NCBI GenBank assembly: GCA_020746105.1
Contig: CM036628.1
Location: forward strand, 7,491,191-7,555,190
Source: Trogon surrucura
Lineage: Eukaryota > Chordata > Aves > Trogoniformes > Trogonidae
Length of the DNA: 64,000 nucleotides
Reading direction: 5' to 3'
The notes beneath the pieces are model-generated. The model saw only the letters and a list, made by a program, of their open reading frames with translations, made no database searches and was not told the origin of the DNA. Every line of letters begins with the position of its first letter. The first letter of the stretch is position 1. The translations under genes were made by a program, and so were the position numbers. Shown one piece after another: positions 12,175-25,660 of the stretch.

Positions 12175-13785
12175 CAGGCTCAGGATCAGTGCATCCCAGC
12201 AGGTAGGAAATCAAGAAAGAGATCGAGGAGACCTGCATGGTTAACCAGGGATCTGCTGGGCAGACTCAGGCGGGAGGGGAGGGTATATAAATTGTGGACG
12301 GAAGGGCTGGCCACTTGGGTGGAGTACAGGATGACTGTCAGAGAATGTAGGGAGGCAATCAGAAAAGCTAAGGCCTCCTTGGAATTAAAACTTGCAAGGG
12401 AGGCCAAAGACAACAGAAAGGGCTTCTTCAAATACATTGCCGACAAAACTAACACTAGAGGCAATGTACGCTCTCTGGTGAATGGGGTGGGTGCCCTGGA
12501 GACAGAGGACAGGAAGAAGGCAGAGGCCTTCTTTGCCTCTGTCTACACTGTTGGAGACTGTCGTCAGGAGCCTCTGTCCGCTGAGGCCCCAGAGGAAGTC
12601 AAGATAAAGGAGGAGTTTGCCCTGGTCGAGGAGGACTGGGTTAGGGATCAGTTGGAACACTTGAACATCCATAAATCCATGGGCCCTGATGGGATGCACC
12701 CATGGATGCTAAGGGAGCTGGCGGAAGTCATTGCTAGGCCCCTCTCCATCATCTTTGGTAAGTTTTGGGGAACAGGAGAGGTGCCTGAGGACTGTAGGAA
12801 AGCAAATGTCACTCCAGTCTATAAGACGGGCAGGAAGGATGACCCGGGGAACTACAGACTGGTCAGCCTCACCTCCATCCCTGGAAAGGTGATGGAGCAA
12901 CTTATCCTTGGCGCTGCCTCTGGGCGTATCAAGGATAAGAGCGTTATCAGGAGCAGTCAGCATGGCTTTGCCAAGGGGAAGTCGTGTTTGAGCAGCCTGA
13001 TAGGCTTTTATGAAGACATAACCAAGTGGATGGATGGTGGCCATGCAGTGGATGTGGTCTATCTGGATATCAGCAAGGCATTTGACACCGTCTCCCACAG
13101 CATCCTCACAGGTAAACTGGGGAATTGTGGTCTAGATGACCAAGTAGTGAGGTGGGTCGCTAATTGGTCGGAGAGTTGTAGTCAATGGGGCAGAGTCTAG
13201 CTGGAGGCGTGTGAGGGATTAGAGAGCGCTGTCAGCAAGTTTGCTGATGACACGAAACTGGGAGGAGTGGTTGACACACACCAGAAGTCTGTGCTGCCAT
13301 TCAGAGAGACCTAGATAGGCGAGAGAGCTGGGCAGGGAGAAATCCTCTGAAATTCAACAAGGGCAAGTGTAGAGTTTTGCACTTGGGAAAGAATAACCCC
13401 ACGTGCCAGTACAGGTTGGGGACTGCCCTGCTGGAGAGCAGCGCAGGGGAAAGGGACTTGGCGGTTCTAGTGGACAGCAGGATGACCATGAGCCAGCAGT
13501 GTGCCCTCATGGCCAAGAAGGCCAATGGCATCCTGGGGTGTATCAGAGGGGGAGAAGCAAGTAGGTCAAGAGAGGTCCTCCTGCCCCTCTACTCTGCCCT
13601 GGTGCGGCCACATCTGGAACATTGTGTCCAGTTCTGGGCCCCTCATTTCAAGAAGGACAGGGAGCTGCTTGAGAGAGTCCAGTGCAGAGCCACAAAGGTG
13701 ATGGGGGGAGTGGAACATCTCCCTTGTGAGGAAAGGCTGAAGGAGCTGGGTCTCTTTAGCTTGGAGGAGGCTGAGGGGTGACCTA
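12175..13785 (+). pseudogene. CR1 ORF2 reverse transcriptase, internally deleted
   Basis: From 12175 the frame gives QDQCIPAGRKSRKR, then [30 protein letters not shown] and motif [19 protein letters not shown], at about 13057-13110. It stops at 13200. Against the intact copy, about 75 bp are missing near 13208-13215. This removes the segment with [20 protein letters not shown], which carries conserved RT motif [10 protein letters not shown] follows at about 13237, and the C-terminal part ([20 protein letters not shown] ... [14 protein letters not shown]) is open at 13377-13781. A 9-bp in-frame loss (LLN) occurs near 12527. The enzyme cannot have been active in this form. Confidence 0.85.
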
Positions 13786-14093
13786 GGGGGAGTGTCAGGA
13801 GGACGGAGCCAGGCTCTTTTCAGAGACGTTCAATGACAGGACAAGGGGCAATGGGTGCAAGCTGGAACATAGGAGGTTCTATAAAAATATTAGGAAAAGC
13901 TTTTTCACGGTGAGGGTGACCGAGCACTGGAACAGGCTGCCCAGAGAGGTTGTGGAGTCTCCTTCTCTGGAGGGATTCAAAACCCGCCTGGACGCGTTCC
14001 TGTGCGATCTACTGTAGGAGATCCTGCTCTGGCAGGGGGGCTGCACTAGATGATCTTTTGAGGTCCCTTCCCTCCCCTAACATTCTGTGAATT

Positions 14094-16940
14094 AAGACTT
14101 CACCCTTCTGTGCTCTGGATTCAGTTTACTGGAATACAGCAGGCAGAATGAAAAACAAATATGAGCTCTGTGCTAGGTGTGCCTTAGCCATGCAAAGAGA
14201 CTTGGATGGAAACCAAAGAGTCCACAGAGTACTGCTACTAATAACTTTCATAAATGTAAAAACCGGTCACTTATCAGACAGGAGAGAGACCTGGCATTTG
14301 GTGAGACTCACTAAGGCAGTGGCTTTCAGCACGTGTGTTGCTGCTAAAGGATGCCAGGAAGGAAGTTTACTGCTATTTGCAACCACCTCTCCCATATCAT
14401 CTGGGGCAGAGACGTGATCCGATCAGTAGAAGCTGAGCAGCGCTTAATTTGTTGCTATTGATCTTCCAGCACAGGCACCAGACACTGTGACAGAACACCT
14501 GCCTGTTCAACCAAGATCAAATGTGCCTACTTCTAATTGTATTTGCTAATAACGCAGCCATTTTGAGGCTTCTTGCAGTGGAACAAACCACTCTCACCAC
14601 CCCAGGGGAAGAAACCAAGAAGCTCTTGGGTTTCAGGAACTTGCTCAGGTGCCTGGACATGCCTCAACCTGGTCTTAAAGAAAGATGTTTTCTGCAGAGC
14701 TTGAATTGTGCCAGGATAACTGGGAAGCAAACTGGATAGAGAGGAAGCTGAAGTAGTGTTTGAATGGTGGGCAGTTAGTCTGGCAGGGGGAGCTGAAGGC
14801 AGCAGAGACAGCCGCTCTGTCCTTAGCTAGCTGGGATACTCCATGTTTATGTTTTTGTGGTTTTGTAGCCTCACGCACGAAGAAAAGACTAGTTATTGTG
14901 AGAAGCGTGCCATATGTTGTTGCATATGGCTGAAACATCTGCATATGTACTCAGGGATCTGATATATGTGATGAGCTTCTGTTACAAATCTAACAGTGAA
15001 GGAATTATCTTCCGAATTTTTTCTTTTTTCTTTTTTTTTTTTTAAATCTCTACAGCTCTTTGAGGGAATTCAGCCTCCTGGCTTTGTCTTAACGGGATTT
15101 CACGAAACCTGCAGGCACCACTGCATGTAGAAGGTACTGACAGTTGTTCATCTAGGAGCTACCAACCCTTTGGCTACCCCTGGGGACATCTGAAGGCTGA
15201 GTTATCCAAATCTCTTCCATAAACCGCTGCTACTAAGCGAGGAGCAGAAGAGCAAAACTGATTCAAACTGAAATTATTCAAACAATCTAAATATATTTTT
15301 GCATCTTTTATCATCCTTTTTCTACCTGGCTGATTCCTATGACTCATAAATGTAGTAAGATGTAAAGAAATCGCAATGTACTGTGCACTCAGTGGTGAAA
15401 TTATTAAGGTAAAGAATTTAATAGGGTTACAAAAATGAGCCGAGCAACAAAATAGTCATAGCAGTTCAGATCAAATGGGATAAAAAATACTGCTCCTCAT
15501 GCTTAAAGATGTTCACTAATTGCCCAGCTGTCAGGTTTATCTAGGATGTCCAGAAGCAGTGGCCACAGGAGATCTGCTCATCGTATATGGAAACCTTTCC
15601 ATTCTCCCCAGAGTTACATTGTCTTCATCAAGAAGGCATTCATAAAACACTGATTCTGTGTGGTGCTCATACAACACATAGCATAAGGGAATCTCCCATC
15701 CTGACAAAAGGTGTTAAGGAAAATGCCACAAATGAGTGAATGAAGTGCTGTTTGTCTAGTTCCCCACCAAGCTAGGGAGATGGAGCTTCTAAGGAGCCTT
15801 GTCATGGGGATCTCAAGCACGAAGTGCTTCTCCTAGGCATACGTGAACACAGACAGATTCACATTGTGAATCTGTACTTGTGGTGCAAAATTCTCAATCA
15901 CATGTAAATTCCTTCCAACGTCTAAGCAGATGGTTTCTTCAGGCAGATGGTGGGGTGGGCAGGGGGTGAAGAGATGGAAGATCATCTGACAAAACAAACG
16001 GAGGAACTGATTGAACTAGTCCACAAATATAAATGTATTCCCAATAGCATCCTATGCACCTCTTTTCATCGTCCTGTGGAGGGTGGACTGCTGATGGGTT
16101 AAAGCAGATGGGAGGTAGGGGAAAGTGAATCATCTGGGCTTTGTTCATGACTTGTGTTGCTCACTCCCTGACAGAAGAATTCTTCACCTGCATCCTCCTG
16201 TCTCCCATGTGCAAGAAAGGCAGATAATAATGAACATGGGTCTAACGTGAATGTCTAAAAGTGGGTGTTTGCAGGTGCTGAGGAGCTGCTGTCTGACAGC
16301 ATCACAACTGGTAGGTCAGAGCCAGGGATGTTCTTGTGTTCTGACTATAGCTAGATTTTTTTTTTCTCTCTTTCTGTTTGTATAGCAAAGTTTGAAGGCC
16401 TTACTGGAATATATAATTTACATTACCATTGCAAGTAGGAAGATATCACATAGAAGAGGACATCCTTGTTTTCAGATTTAAAGTTGGTGCATTTTATTTA
16501 CATTTCAGGCACGCTGAGACCACAGCCAGGGCATACCCCAGCAGCACAGCTTGTGGGTCCTATAGCCTGTGCCTGGCTATTCCTGGTACTGCAGGAGAGT
16601 CTAATACGTACTATTACCTGGAGGGGAGATGGGAGGGGAGAGAGGAGGCTTGGTCTAAAAGCTCTTGAGCGTCTATAACACCTTTAATTTCTCTGAGAAT
16701 TGCAATGATACCTTTTACTTGAACTGCAACAAAGCCCCTATGACCCAATTCCCTCATGTTTTGCAAGACTGAGCTTTTTAAAGCTGGGGATGTGCTGAGC
16801 AAAGGACAGACTTATTAACTAAGGAGGGTTAATGAGGAGATGACTCCATCCTGCTTTTTTGCCAGGTGATGCCCCAGCATCTTAGGAATATGGTGCACGT
16901 AGACAGAGAGGGAGGGAGTCGTTCCCGTTCAGTTCTCACG
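14094..16940. other. intergenic, no gene recognised
   Basis: Non-coding, AT-rich, with homopolymer T/A runs near 15020-15050 and 16350-16370. Open frames are short and unsupported, and I recognised no repeat family. Confidence 0.5.
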
Positions 16941-17045
16941 TGTTGCCTGACCTAGTCGAGAGGTGGCGTCCCTGCCCACAACAGGGAGGTTGGATTAAAA
17001 TGATCTCTCAGGTCCCTTCCAGCCTAGGCCATTCCATTCTATCCT
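16941..17045 (+). mobile_element. CR1 LINE 3' terminal fragment, plus strand
   Basis: About 105 bp matching the last part of the CR1 3' UTR: GACCTAGTCGAGAGGTGGCG, CCCTGCCCACAACAGGGAGG, GATCTCTCAGGTCCCTTCCA and a degraded CATTCCATTCTATCC tail. Strongly 5' truncated and diverged. Confidence 0.8.
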
Positions 17046-18831
17046 GGAGCAAACCAGGAGCAGGGCACTATCTGCACCACAGGAAAGCTGAAGGACTGGA
17101 CACATCAGTCCTGAGCTATATCACAGCCTCGGAAGGGAGCTTAGGTGATTGTCCGAGGTGCATGGAGCCTCTGCTGTTAATTGCACCCTTAATGCTCTTT
17201 CATTTTTAGCTCTCTGTAACTGCGGTTGCACAGCTGCATTAAAAGACTTTTTAAAATACTCTTGCAGAAGCTTACCAAGCAGCAACACCAGCTCTTGTGG
17301 GCTGGCCGGCAGAATGGATGAGCCCATGGCCGGGCTTGCACTCCTCCAGTCCCCGTGTGACTGCGCTGAGCTGGGTGCGTGCCCCAGGACCAGGGGCTGC
17401 GGTGCTGACATCCCTGGGCACAGCTGGGGGAAGCACGGAGAGCCAGGAGCTTGGAGGTGCTGGAGGAGATGCTCTGAATCCCATGCAGAAGTCTGTGTGT
17501 CTTAGTTGTTTTCACCTCCTGGATGGGACAACCAAGGGGCTCTGCAAGCTTTAACCCCTTAAACTCTTAGGTTTTTCTCTTGCTGGGGGGAATTGCTATG
17601 GGGTGAGGAGGCAGCAAGGAGACTGGAGGCATTGCCAGGTGGTCCTGAAAATAGCCACTCATGAAATACCCCCCCCGCCACCCACACAAGCCCCTACCCA
17701 GAGGGAAGCCATGGTAGGAAGGCAGGGTTACTCGTAGGTGAAGAGCTGGTGGTACCCAAGGGTAAAAGCGTGGTTTTGCTCCATGCCTGCTGGCAGCCCC
17801 TGGTGAGGCAGGCTGCGGAGCCCACCTTCTCTGTGGTGGTGTTGCAACACATCTTTAAGGCGCGTGTCTGATGTGCCGTTTTAATATTAGCTCCTGCAGA
17901 GCTCCTCAGCATCATGCTTGATGGGGAAATGATTGAACATATCTTGGCTTATCAAAGAGTTGACTGTGCCGTCCAGGCATTGCTCACAAACCTCTCCAAC
18001 TCACTGGATTGCTTCAAGACAGCTGTAATTAGGTGTGACTGCAATCATAATTAAAGCTCCTCATAATGGGGATACTTGCTTCTTAACTCAATATTATAAT
18101 GGTTTAGTTCAGTATTGAATTAACGCTTCAGAGAAATCAATGAAAAATACATTGTAAAACTATGTGATTTGTGGATGGTCTTGAGTGAAAACCATTGGAA
18201 AAAATGAGAGAAAAGAGCACAAACTAACCCCCCGTGCTTCAGAATAACACAAGCTAAGAAATAATATATCATCAGTTTATTTGGTATTGCTTGCAATCTG
18301 CTATGAAGTGTCAGGGATAAGAGAACATATGATTCCTACAGAAGGTTTCTTGGATGGCAAAAATTCCTAGATACTACTTGAATGTGCCAATAGCTCAGCA
18401 TTTGTGGAAGGTGTCATCTAATTAAACCAGAATTTTTAAGTACCAGACAGCATGAAGACCAGCAATAAGAGAGCAAGTTCCACCTGTATTACAGATGGGA
18501 TGTGCGACTCTAATAGTGTGGCTTCAGGCAATATTTAATTGAGTAGTTAAATATCTTTTTCAGACAGGAAAATAAATTACTGCTCATCTCTCCAATTTAT
18601 TTTAGCTTCTCAATGTTCTGTTTCCTAAGGGAGTGGTGAGGGAGCATGGACATCCCCAAATGTGCCCAGGATGATTAATTCACTCCTCCTTCAAGGTGAA
18701 GGGCTTATACACATGTCGAAGTTGGTGTGTATGTGACAGCAGCTGTATTCTTCTCTTTGCTCTTGAAAGATATGCTGCTAGTCACTGTGGTGGGATCATA
18801 GATATCTATCTGTGCATTTACATGTGTTGTT

Positions 18832-18873
18832 TTATATACATATATATATTTATTTTTAATTTAAAAAAAAAAA
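18832..18873. repeat. AT-rich simple repeat
   Basis: Alternating TA/CA dinucleotides (TATATACATATATATATT) run into T-rich and then A-rich homopolymer sequence. An ordinary low-complexity tract. Confidence 0.8.
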
Positions 18874-21800
18874 TGCAGGAGAGAGAATTGCTGGTTCAGC
18901 ATAGCATCCTGTAGTCAAATCTGGAGTGTGTGCCCCACTGGGGCCATGCAGTTTGCCCAGGAAGCTTTTCCAAGATCTGAAACATCCTGAAAATCTTCAC
19001 TTTGACTCACACCTTTTTGCAGCATGGGATTATTTGAGGAACTTCTGTCAAATTCCAGATTGTTATTCCTCAGGTTGCCCACATTCAGCCAAATAAGCAC
19101 ACAGAAATGGATAATACTCTGTGTGGTGCATGGGAACAGAACTTAAAGTATTGGAAAATTTCAGTTGATTAATTACTGGATCCACACAATAACATCTCCA
19201 GGTTGGATTAACTTTTTGCATAATCAGGTGTCTGCACACAAGCACAGCTGTGTGAGAGTGTATCAGCTTTTGGGCTTTCTGCTGGCTCCAGGAACACAGC
19301 TGGTATTTGATCTGGCATGAAATCTGCTGCTGCAAAGCAGACAACTCCTTGGAAAGTCTTGAGCAGATCTGAATTGGATGAGATAACCACATTCTCCTTG
19401 TACGGCCTGAAATTCTGCCAAAGTTCTGAAGGGAAAGAGGAGGGTGAAGTAGCTTTTAAAGCACTCTGGGAGGAAAAGTTTTGTGTTAGTGCAGGATGAT
19501 CTTGTTTTTATTGCAGTATTATTACATCTGAGAGTAACTTAAGAGAAAACGTGGGTTTTTTTAAATTACAGGTGGTCTATTTTTCCCCTTGGTAAAAGTT
19601 TTTTCTAACAAAGTTGTTAAAAGATTAATGAATATGGATGCTTTCGTTGTATTGCCCAGAAACTCCATGGGCTGTAGAAAAAGACGAGTTCAAGGGAAAA
19701 TGCAAACTGGAAAAAGCAGACGGTGCAAAGCTGACACCTCTGAAATGTTTGTCTCCAGATACGTTAAGCAGAGAGTGCTGCCAAGCTGTAGGAATGCAGT
19801 GTGGTTCTCATGAGGCTGGGAAAACTCCTGTGCTTCATCTGGGTTTTCATCTGTGCCGATCCTGTTAGTGACTGCAGGTACAAGCTCGACAACAGCTGAG
19901 TTGCCTTCCCTTTGCCCAGTGGTGTTGAACATTGAGCAGAGACAGGTCTGTGGAAAGGGGCAAGGAAAATCCACTTACCTGCAGAGAGGTCGAGGCCCTG
20001 GGTTTGATGCAAGTCCCACGGGACACTTTAAAGCTGCAAATCCACTTCATGGGCAGGAGCCTCCTCTCTTCTTCACTCCCGCCTGGGCAACCTGCTCTTC
20101 TGTCTTTGACCTTGACCTTGCTTTCTTTTAACCAAACAGACTTCAGCAGCTCTGTGGTCCCTGCCATGAGGAGCATGCTTTGCTTTGCTCATGTCCTTTC
20201 ACTGCCCTGCGGGTATTTGGTCGAGATGGAGCAGACTGCACCAGGCACATGTGTGAGAGGCAGGGACCCCGGCCATGGCTGGCTCTCTGACCTCTGCATA
20301 GAAAGGGGTAAGAAAACAGCCTCTCCAAATGATGGGTTTCAGGCCAATGGCTTCATCATCCTTTCAGAGTCCCACAGCAAGGACACAGCTGGCCTGGGAA
20401 AGAACGAGTTCATCTGCTGCAAGGAATTTCCCTCTGTCAGCACCAGTATGTCCAGAGCTGGGAGTTAGCACTTCCACCCGGGATGGAAAGGATGAATGTT
20501 CTTGCTGTGGTAATTTCTCTTTTAAAATGAATGAGCATAGATGCTTTTTTCAATAAGCCTATCTGTCCTAGACCAGTCTAAGTTTAAGCCTTAGCAGCCA
20601 GCCCTGCGGCTCTGCTCTGCGGCAGTATCAGTGCTTTACTGGGTGACTGCACAGGAAGAATTCCAGGTTTGTTCTGCACCCAAGGCTATGTATTGGCAGT
20701 AAATTTAATCTCCAAACATATTTTACTCTGTGTCCCTGCACAACCATAAATGATGTTCCATGTTGGCACTGGAAACACTAAATACTATTTCTATGTTTTC
20801 TTTAATTAAAATGTATTTAAAGCCCGAGTATAGATCAGCATTGGATTCTCATGATTTGTTGCTCACAGTGGTGAACACTCATTGCCTTTCAACTCTTGTG
20901 CATGCTCCCTGGCTGCAACATGAGAATTGTTTTATCTTCCTGGCTTTGAATCTAATGGCTGAAATGTGTGGGGTTTTTAATTAAAAAAAAAATATTTTGC
21001 TAGGTAAGCCTAGACTTCAAAGTTGCTTCTCTCTGCCTTTCAGATCCTTCCTGTAGGATGTTGACTCTGCAATAGCGTACTTGTTAGAAAGACATCCTGA
21101 TACTAACAGACAGATCTTTTCTGCTCCTGTGCTCTCTGCCCAGCCTGCTCCAAAGGTTTCGGAGAAGCTTAGATCCAATTTCATTTTTGTAGTGTGAACC
21201 AAAGTCTGCTGGAAAGGCAGAGTTTACTCTCATCCATCACTCAAACAACAGATCAAAGCTGTATGAGGATACAGTTAAGCAGGTGTGGGTGAGTTGTTCC
21301 GTTCAGAAACCTTGGGGATCAAAGTGGGCTGCAGGAATAAAAATAGCGAGGTAACTGATGACATTGTGCCCTCTGTAGGCAAGCCCTGCAGAATGACACC
21401 AGATGCTAAAGCTTCCCTGGGCTATGTGGCTGCCCCAAGCAAGTCCCAAAAGCCCTGCGAAGTGCGGGGGTCCTTCTTTCAGTGAGTTCCCTGTTACCAC
21501 AGCATGATGCTTATTCTTATTTCTTATTTAAGAAATCCAGTTTAGGGGCTCTACTGGAGATACCACCTTCTAGAAGTCCAGCCGAGTGTGCGGCTGTTGC
21601 CAACAGGGCTGTGCTGCTGCACTAGAGCTATGCTGGAGAGCTCTTGGTCACCCAACAGAGAAGTATCAGTAGGCTCTAGCCTCTCTGCATGAGAAAAGCA
21701 GCTGTGTGTGCAATTTCTGTTACATCATGTGGATTTTGTGAACAAAAAACCTGCAGAACTGGAGGTGCTGACAGTGCAGGGCTCAGGCTGTGAGGAATAC

Positions 21801-24800
21801 TTGGGTTGGCAATTCCAGCAACCTTTCACCTGCTGCTTTGCTTCTCTGATCCCCTTCTCTTTGCTGCTCCAGGACCCGCTCGAGTGGATGGTGAAACCAC
21901 TGGTACATTTCCATGGGTACCTTTTTGTAATGCTACTTTTTGGGTAACATTCTGTCAGGATTCATCTTTTCCAGACTCTGAGCTGGAAGCTATTGTAAAG
22001 AGATTGTGCCAGCACCTGCCCACACCAGGGCAGGCAAGGTCTGGTCACTTGCTGTTGTCTGTCCTTTCGCAGAAATGTTGATGTGGCATAAGGGGGTGCT
22101 GTGGGAAGAAATGTGAGCTCCCTCAAACAGCTCGCTGAGCTCTGCAGCAGTTCATAGCCTTTCAGAGACTATTTTAACTCAGAAGGATCACTGAATTTGC
22201 ACTTACGCTGCTTCTGACATCTCAGCTAGTTCACTGAGAAATAGCACTCACGCTCCTGCTGTGGTGTGCTGACTCTTCCAGGGTCACCATGATGCCTGAG
22301 TCACAGCATCTCAAAGTATGAGAAGTGCATCTCTCTTCATTGGAAACTGGTGACTACTTGTGATCCAGACAGGCTTCATCTCTTTGGGCTGCTCAAGGAG
22401 AAGATGAATGAAAATTGTGGACATTTATGCTGGCACTCATAGTCACTCTGGGGGTCTCTGGAGGGCATGGCCAGGCCTCCTGGGCTCTACCAATCCCCTG
22501 TTATTCTGCGGGAGCTGTGGCTGATCTGTTCTCAGAAGCAGAGCACTGTGTGCCAAGCAGGCCAGGCACAGGCCCAAGTATGGGGCATTTGCAGCCCTCC
22601 CGAGCAGGCAACACCAGAGAGGAACCTGCGTGGAGCAGCCAGCTGAGGTTCCTGCAACACCACCTCTGTCTCCCCGCAGTCAGATTCCTCACAGCTGCGC
22701 CGTCCCCACCACTGCAGCGACTTTTTCTGCACGCAGCATCACCTTTGAAAAGCTGAATCTGCCTCCTGTAAATTGTGCCTGGTACCAAAACTAATGGCAC
22801 AGCGCTGGGTGTGCTGCCCAGCTGCCTAATCCATCCGCCTCCCATCATCTGGGAGTTTGACCCATCTCTGCACTCACTGTTCTCTCAGAATCTTGGGTGA
22901 TAGCCTAGGGTTTCTCAAGGGAAAATAGGGGCAAACACCACCAGATGAGAAAAAGCAGTGTAGCATTTTAATAGATCCACACGCAGGGCATCGCCTCTCT
23001 GTGCCTGCTCCTCAGTGTCCCCAGTTTAGTTCTTGCAACTGGGACTTTAGCTCTTCTGGTCATCGTGCTGTCTCACACCCCATGTGAGAAAGAATGTGCT
23101 GCTGAAGTTCACACCCCTCCCCTAGCAGAGTGGCATTTCAAAGAAGTCCATGCAGTGACATGAGGGATTTTTACCAAGTTGTAGGACTATATTTTATGCT
23201 CTACAGGAATGCTTACTTCACATAAAGGCTTTGACATTTTTATAGAAATGGCTATAACTGTATGTTATTTCAGACAAGGAAGAATTTATTAAGCCTAGAT
23301 CTGGATCTCCTTTTTATGTTATGTAAATGACTAATAACAACCCTTCTTCATTACCAGCTCAGTTCTCAGGTCAGGGCTATTAAATCCCCCCTTGCCTTCA
23401 GTCTGTGTCTATCAGACTGACACATTAGGCTGCAACCTAATTGGAATTCATAAAACCAGCCCAAGCTTCATGGGATATGAGGCTGCAAAACTAGAACCCG
23501 AGTTGCAGAACACGGTGTTTCTTTGATTATTGTGAGAGGAGCAAGCCAAGGTATTTTGGGGCATGGCACACTGAATGAAAAATGACACCACCTTGGTTAC
23601 TTGTGATTATGAAAAATTTCACCACCACCTACAGTGGGAGGGGAAAAAAAAAAAAAGTAAAGCTTTACTTATGTCACTGCTCAGGTCGGATTACACATGG
23701 GGCAGAAACATCCTGCTTTTTTTGTGCTTTCAGGAGTGGTTTCCACCTCCTGCCATCCAGCTGCACAATCTTCCCTCAAGCGCTGCTACTCCTTGCTCTT
23801 CTCTTGCCCCAGAGGTGGCTACAGAGGAGGGCAGGAGTGGACGTGACCGCTGACAGGGCTGCTTAGGACATGCCCAGGAGGACCTCACTGCATCCTCAGT
23901 GACATTTAGATCTTCAGCATTTGTATGATGAATCTTGGTTCTCTGAAAAACCTTTCAGTGTGTTGGAGTTTTGTTTGGGGGTTATGTGATGCACTAGAAG
24001 TTTACAAGCAATAAGGACTTTTCCTTACATATAGCCATCAAAGCAGTGAAGTCTCTGATAAAGTAGTCATCCCGGATTCACCTATTGCTGGGTATTTGGG
24101 AGCAGTGCTCTGGGAGGCAGATGTGAATTTGAACTTTCACTGTGTATACTAGAAGAAAAGCCCATTTCTCCCCTGTCTGGAACGACCACCCAACTACTGA
24201 AAGGGGGCAAATGCCCTGGGGAGACTAGCTGCTTCTCTGGGTTCTGCGTGCTCTGAAAGTACCAGCTGAATCTAGTTCTGTGGGTTAGAAAAGTAGAGGA
24301 AGACCTTATTTGTGGATGTGGATGGGATTTTGTGTGGGCTAAGCACCAACTGTTCAGCATCTTTTGTGGATGGATCCAGCCCAACTGATCTGAAGTGGCA
24401 TGTGCCAAGTGAAAAAAATACATATCTGAGGGAGTTCCTGGACATAATTTCATGGAAGAAAGGGAAAAAAGAAAGGCATTCCTGTGAGTTTCATTTTCTT
24501 AGCAGGGGAAAAATATCAGCGCTCTTCCCAATGCAATTCCAGGAACTGTAATTACACTTCTGTGTATCAAAGGAGTGTGTTTACACCTGACCTGTTCTCT
24601 GCGGAGATGAGATGTTCTGTCTTGGGAAATTGTCACCCTCAGGCTAGCTGTTCTCACACGGCTACTGCAGAGCACAAATTTCCCCCGCGGTGCGGTTGTA
24701 GCAACCTGTCAGTATTCACCCAAGGCAACAGCAGAGTTTTCTGCTTTCATGGCTTTTAGGTCAGTCTCGGGGCTGGAAAATAGTGCTAACACTACTGGGG

Positions 24801-25439
24801 CTGATTCTTCAGAGCTCAGTCTGTGGTTTCCATTATATAGCATTAATTTTTTTTTTAAAAAAAGTAAGTATCCCAGAAAAACATAGAGATTATTTAGCTA
24901 CCAGCTAACTCCCTGTACTAAAGCCTAGACTGGACATGAGCATTAACAGCTCCTGCTCTTCCTGAACTCCTGTGTGGCCTTTCATTAGCATCGCTGGGCT
25001 TGCCCTGGGGTCTGCTGCAATGGTGTCTGCGCAAAGCACCTGTGGGCCCAGTGCGTGGGCAGCCGCGTGCCAGACGCTTGGGGTTCTGCTTCCAGCCGGG
25101 TCCTCGTAGGTACCAGTGTGGTTTGTGCCTGTGTTTGGGTATCTGACATTTCACTGGTGAGAGAAGCGGGTAAGGACTAGAAAACAGTCTCTAAATGAAA
25201 AGTGGCTGCTGGATTATAAAGCATTACATGATTAAGCTAACATTTTTCCCCTTTAGCAGACAGAAATAAATTTCTTTGATTAGCACCCAGCAACGTTTCT
25301 TTCTCTACTGAAATAATTTTGGACAAGCGCTTCTAGAACAAGCCTTAACATTTTTAATGAAATGCAGATAAATATCCCCCCCGCCCTCTAGGCACAAACC
25401 CGACCCAACCATTCCTCCCAGCCCAGGGCTACCAGAATG

Positions 25440-25660
25440 ACTGGACTTTCGCAGCCTGATTTGGATGGGGCGAGGTGAGCTGCACAGTGATGCTGAACAG
25501 GAGCACCCCCCAGGGCGGCGGGGGACAGCGGGTACCGGCAGCGGGGGGTGTCCCGGCAGCCGGAGCTCATTCCCTGCCGAGCAGCACCATCTAGAGGCTC
25601 CTGCCTTCCCAGGGCGCCGGGCAGGAATCGTTCTGGGAAGCACAGAACTGGGTGCGGCGT
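25440..25660. promoter_or_regulatory. small CpG-rich patch with a CTCF-like site
   Basis: By my count about 14 CpG fall in about 215 bp, in an otherwise CpG-poor region. Inside it, at 25584-25597 on the minus strand, the sequence reads CCTCTAGATGGTGC. This matches the CTCF core (CCASYAGRKGGCRS) at 12 of 14 positions. No splice pattern or coding frame supports an exon. It may be an insulator-type element or a weak promoter. Confidence 0.35.

Larger units (their letters stand above)
10603..14093 (+). mobile_element. CR1 LINE, plus strand, split by a solo LTR
   Basis: The left part, 10603-11002, encodes the C-terminal endonuclease ([32 protein letters not shown]). The right part, 12175-14093, encodes the linker, reverse transcriptase and 3' UTR, and ends with GATCTTTTGAGGTCCCTTCC and CATTCTGTG. 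The protein is close to the copy at 55-57.6 kb, for example the shared segments [20 protein letters not shown] and [20 protein letters not shown]. Both belong to the same young-looking CR1 subfamily. The 5' truncation falls inside the endonuclease. The copy is dead through LTR insertion and internal deletions. Confidence 0.93.

Noticed and set aside
12040-13200. A 386-codon open frame
   Set aside because: Its first ~46 codons are LTR sequence and the rest is CR1 reverse transcriptase. It is a chance read-through across an insertion junction, not a gene.
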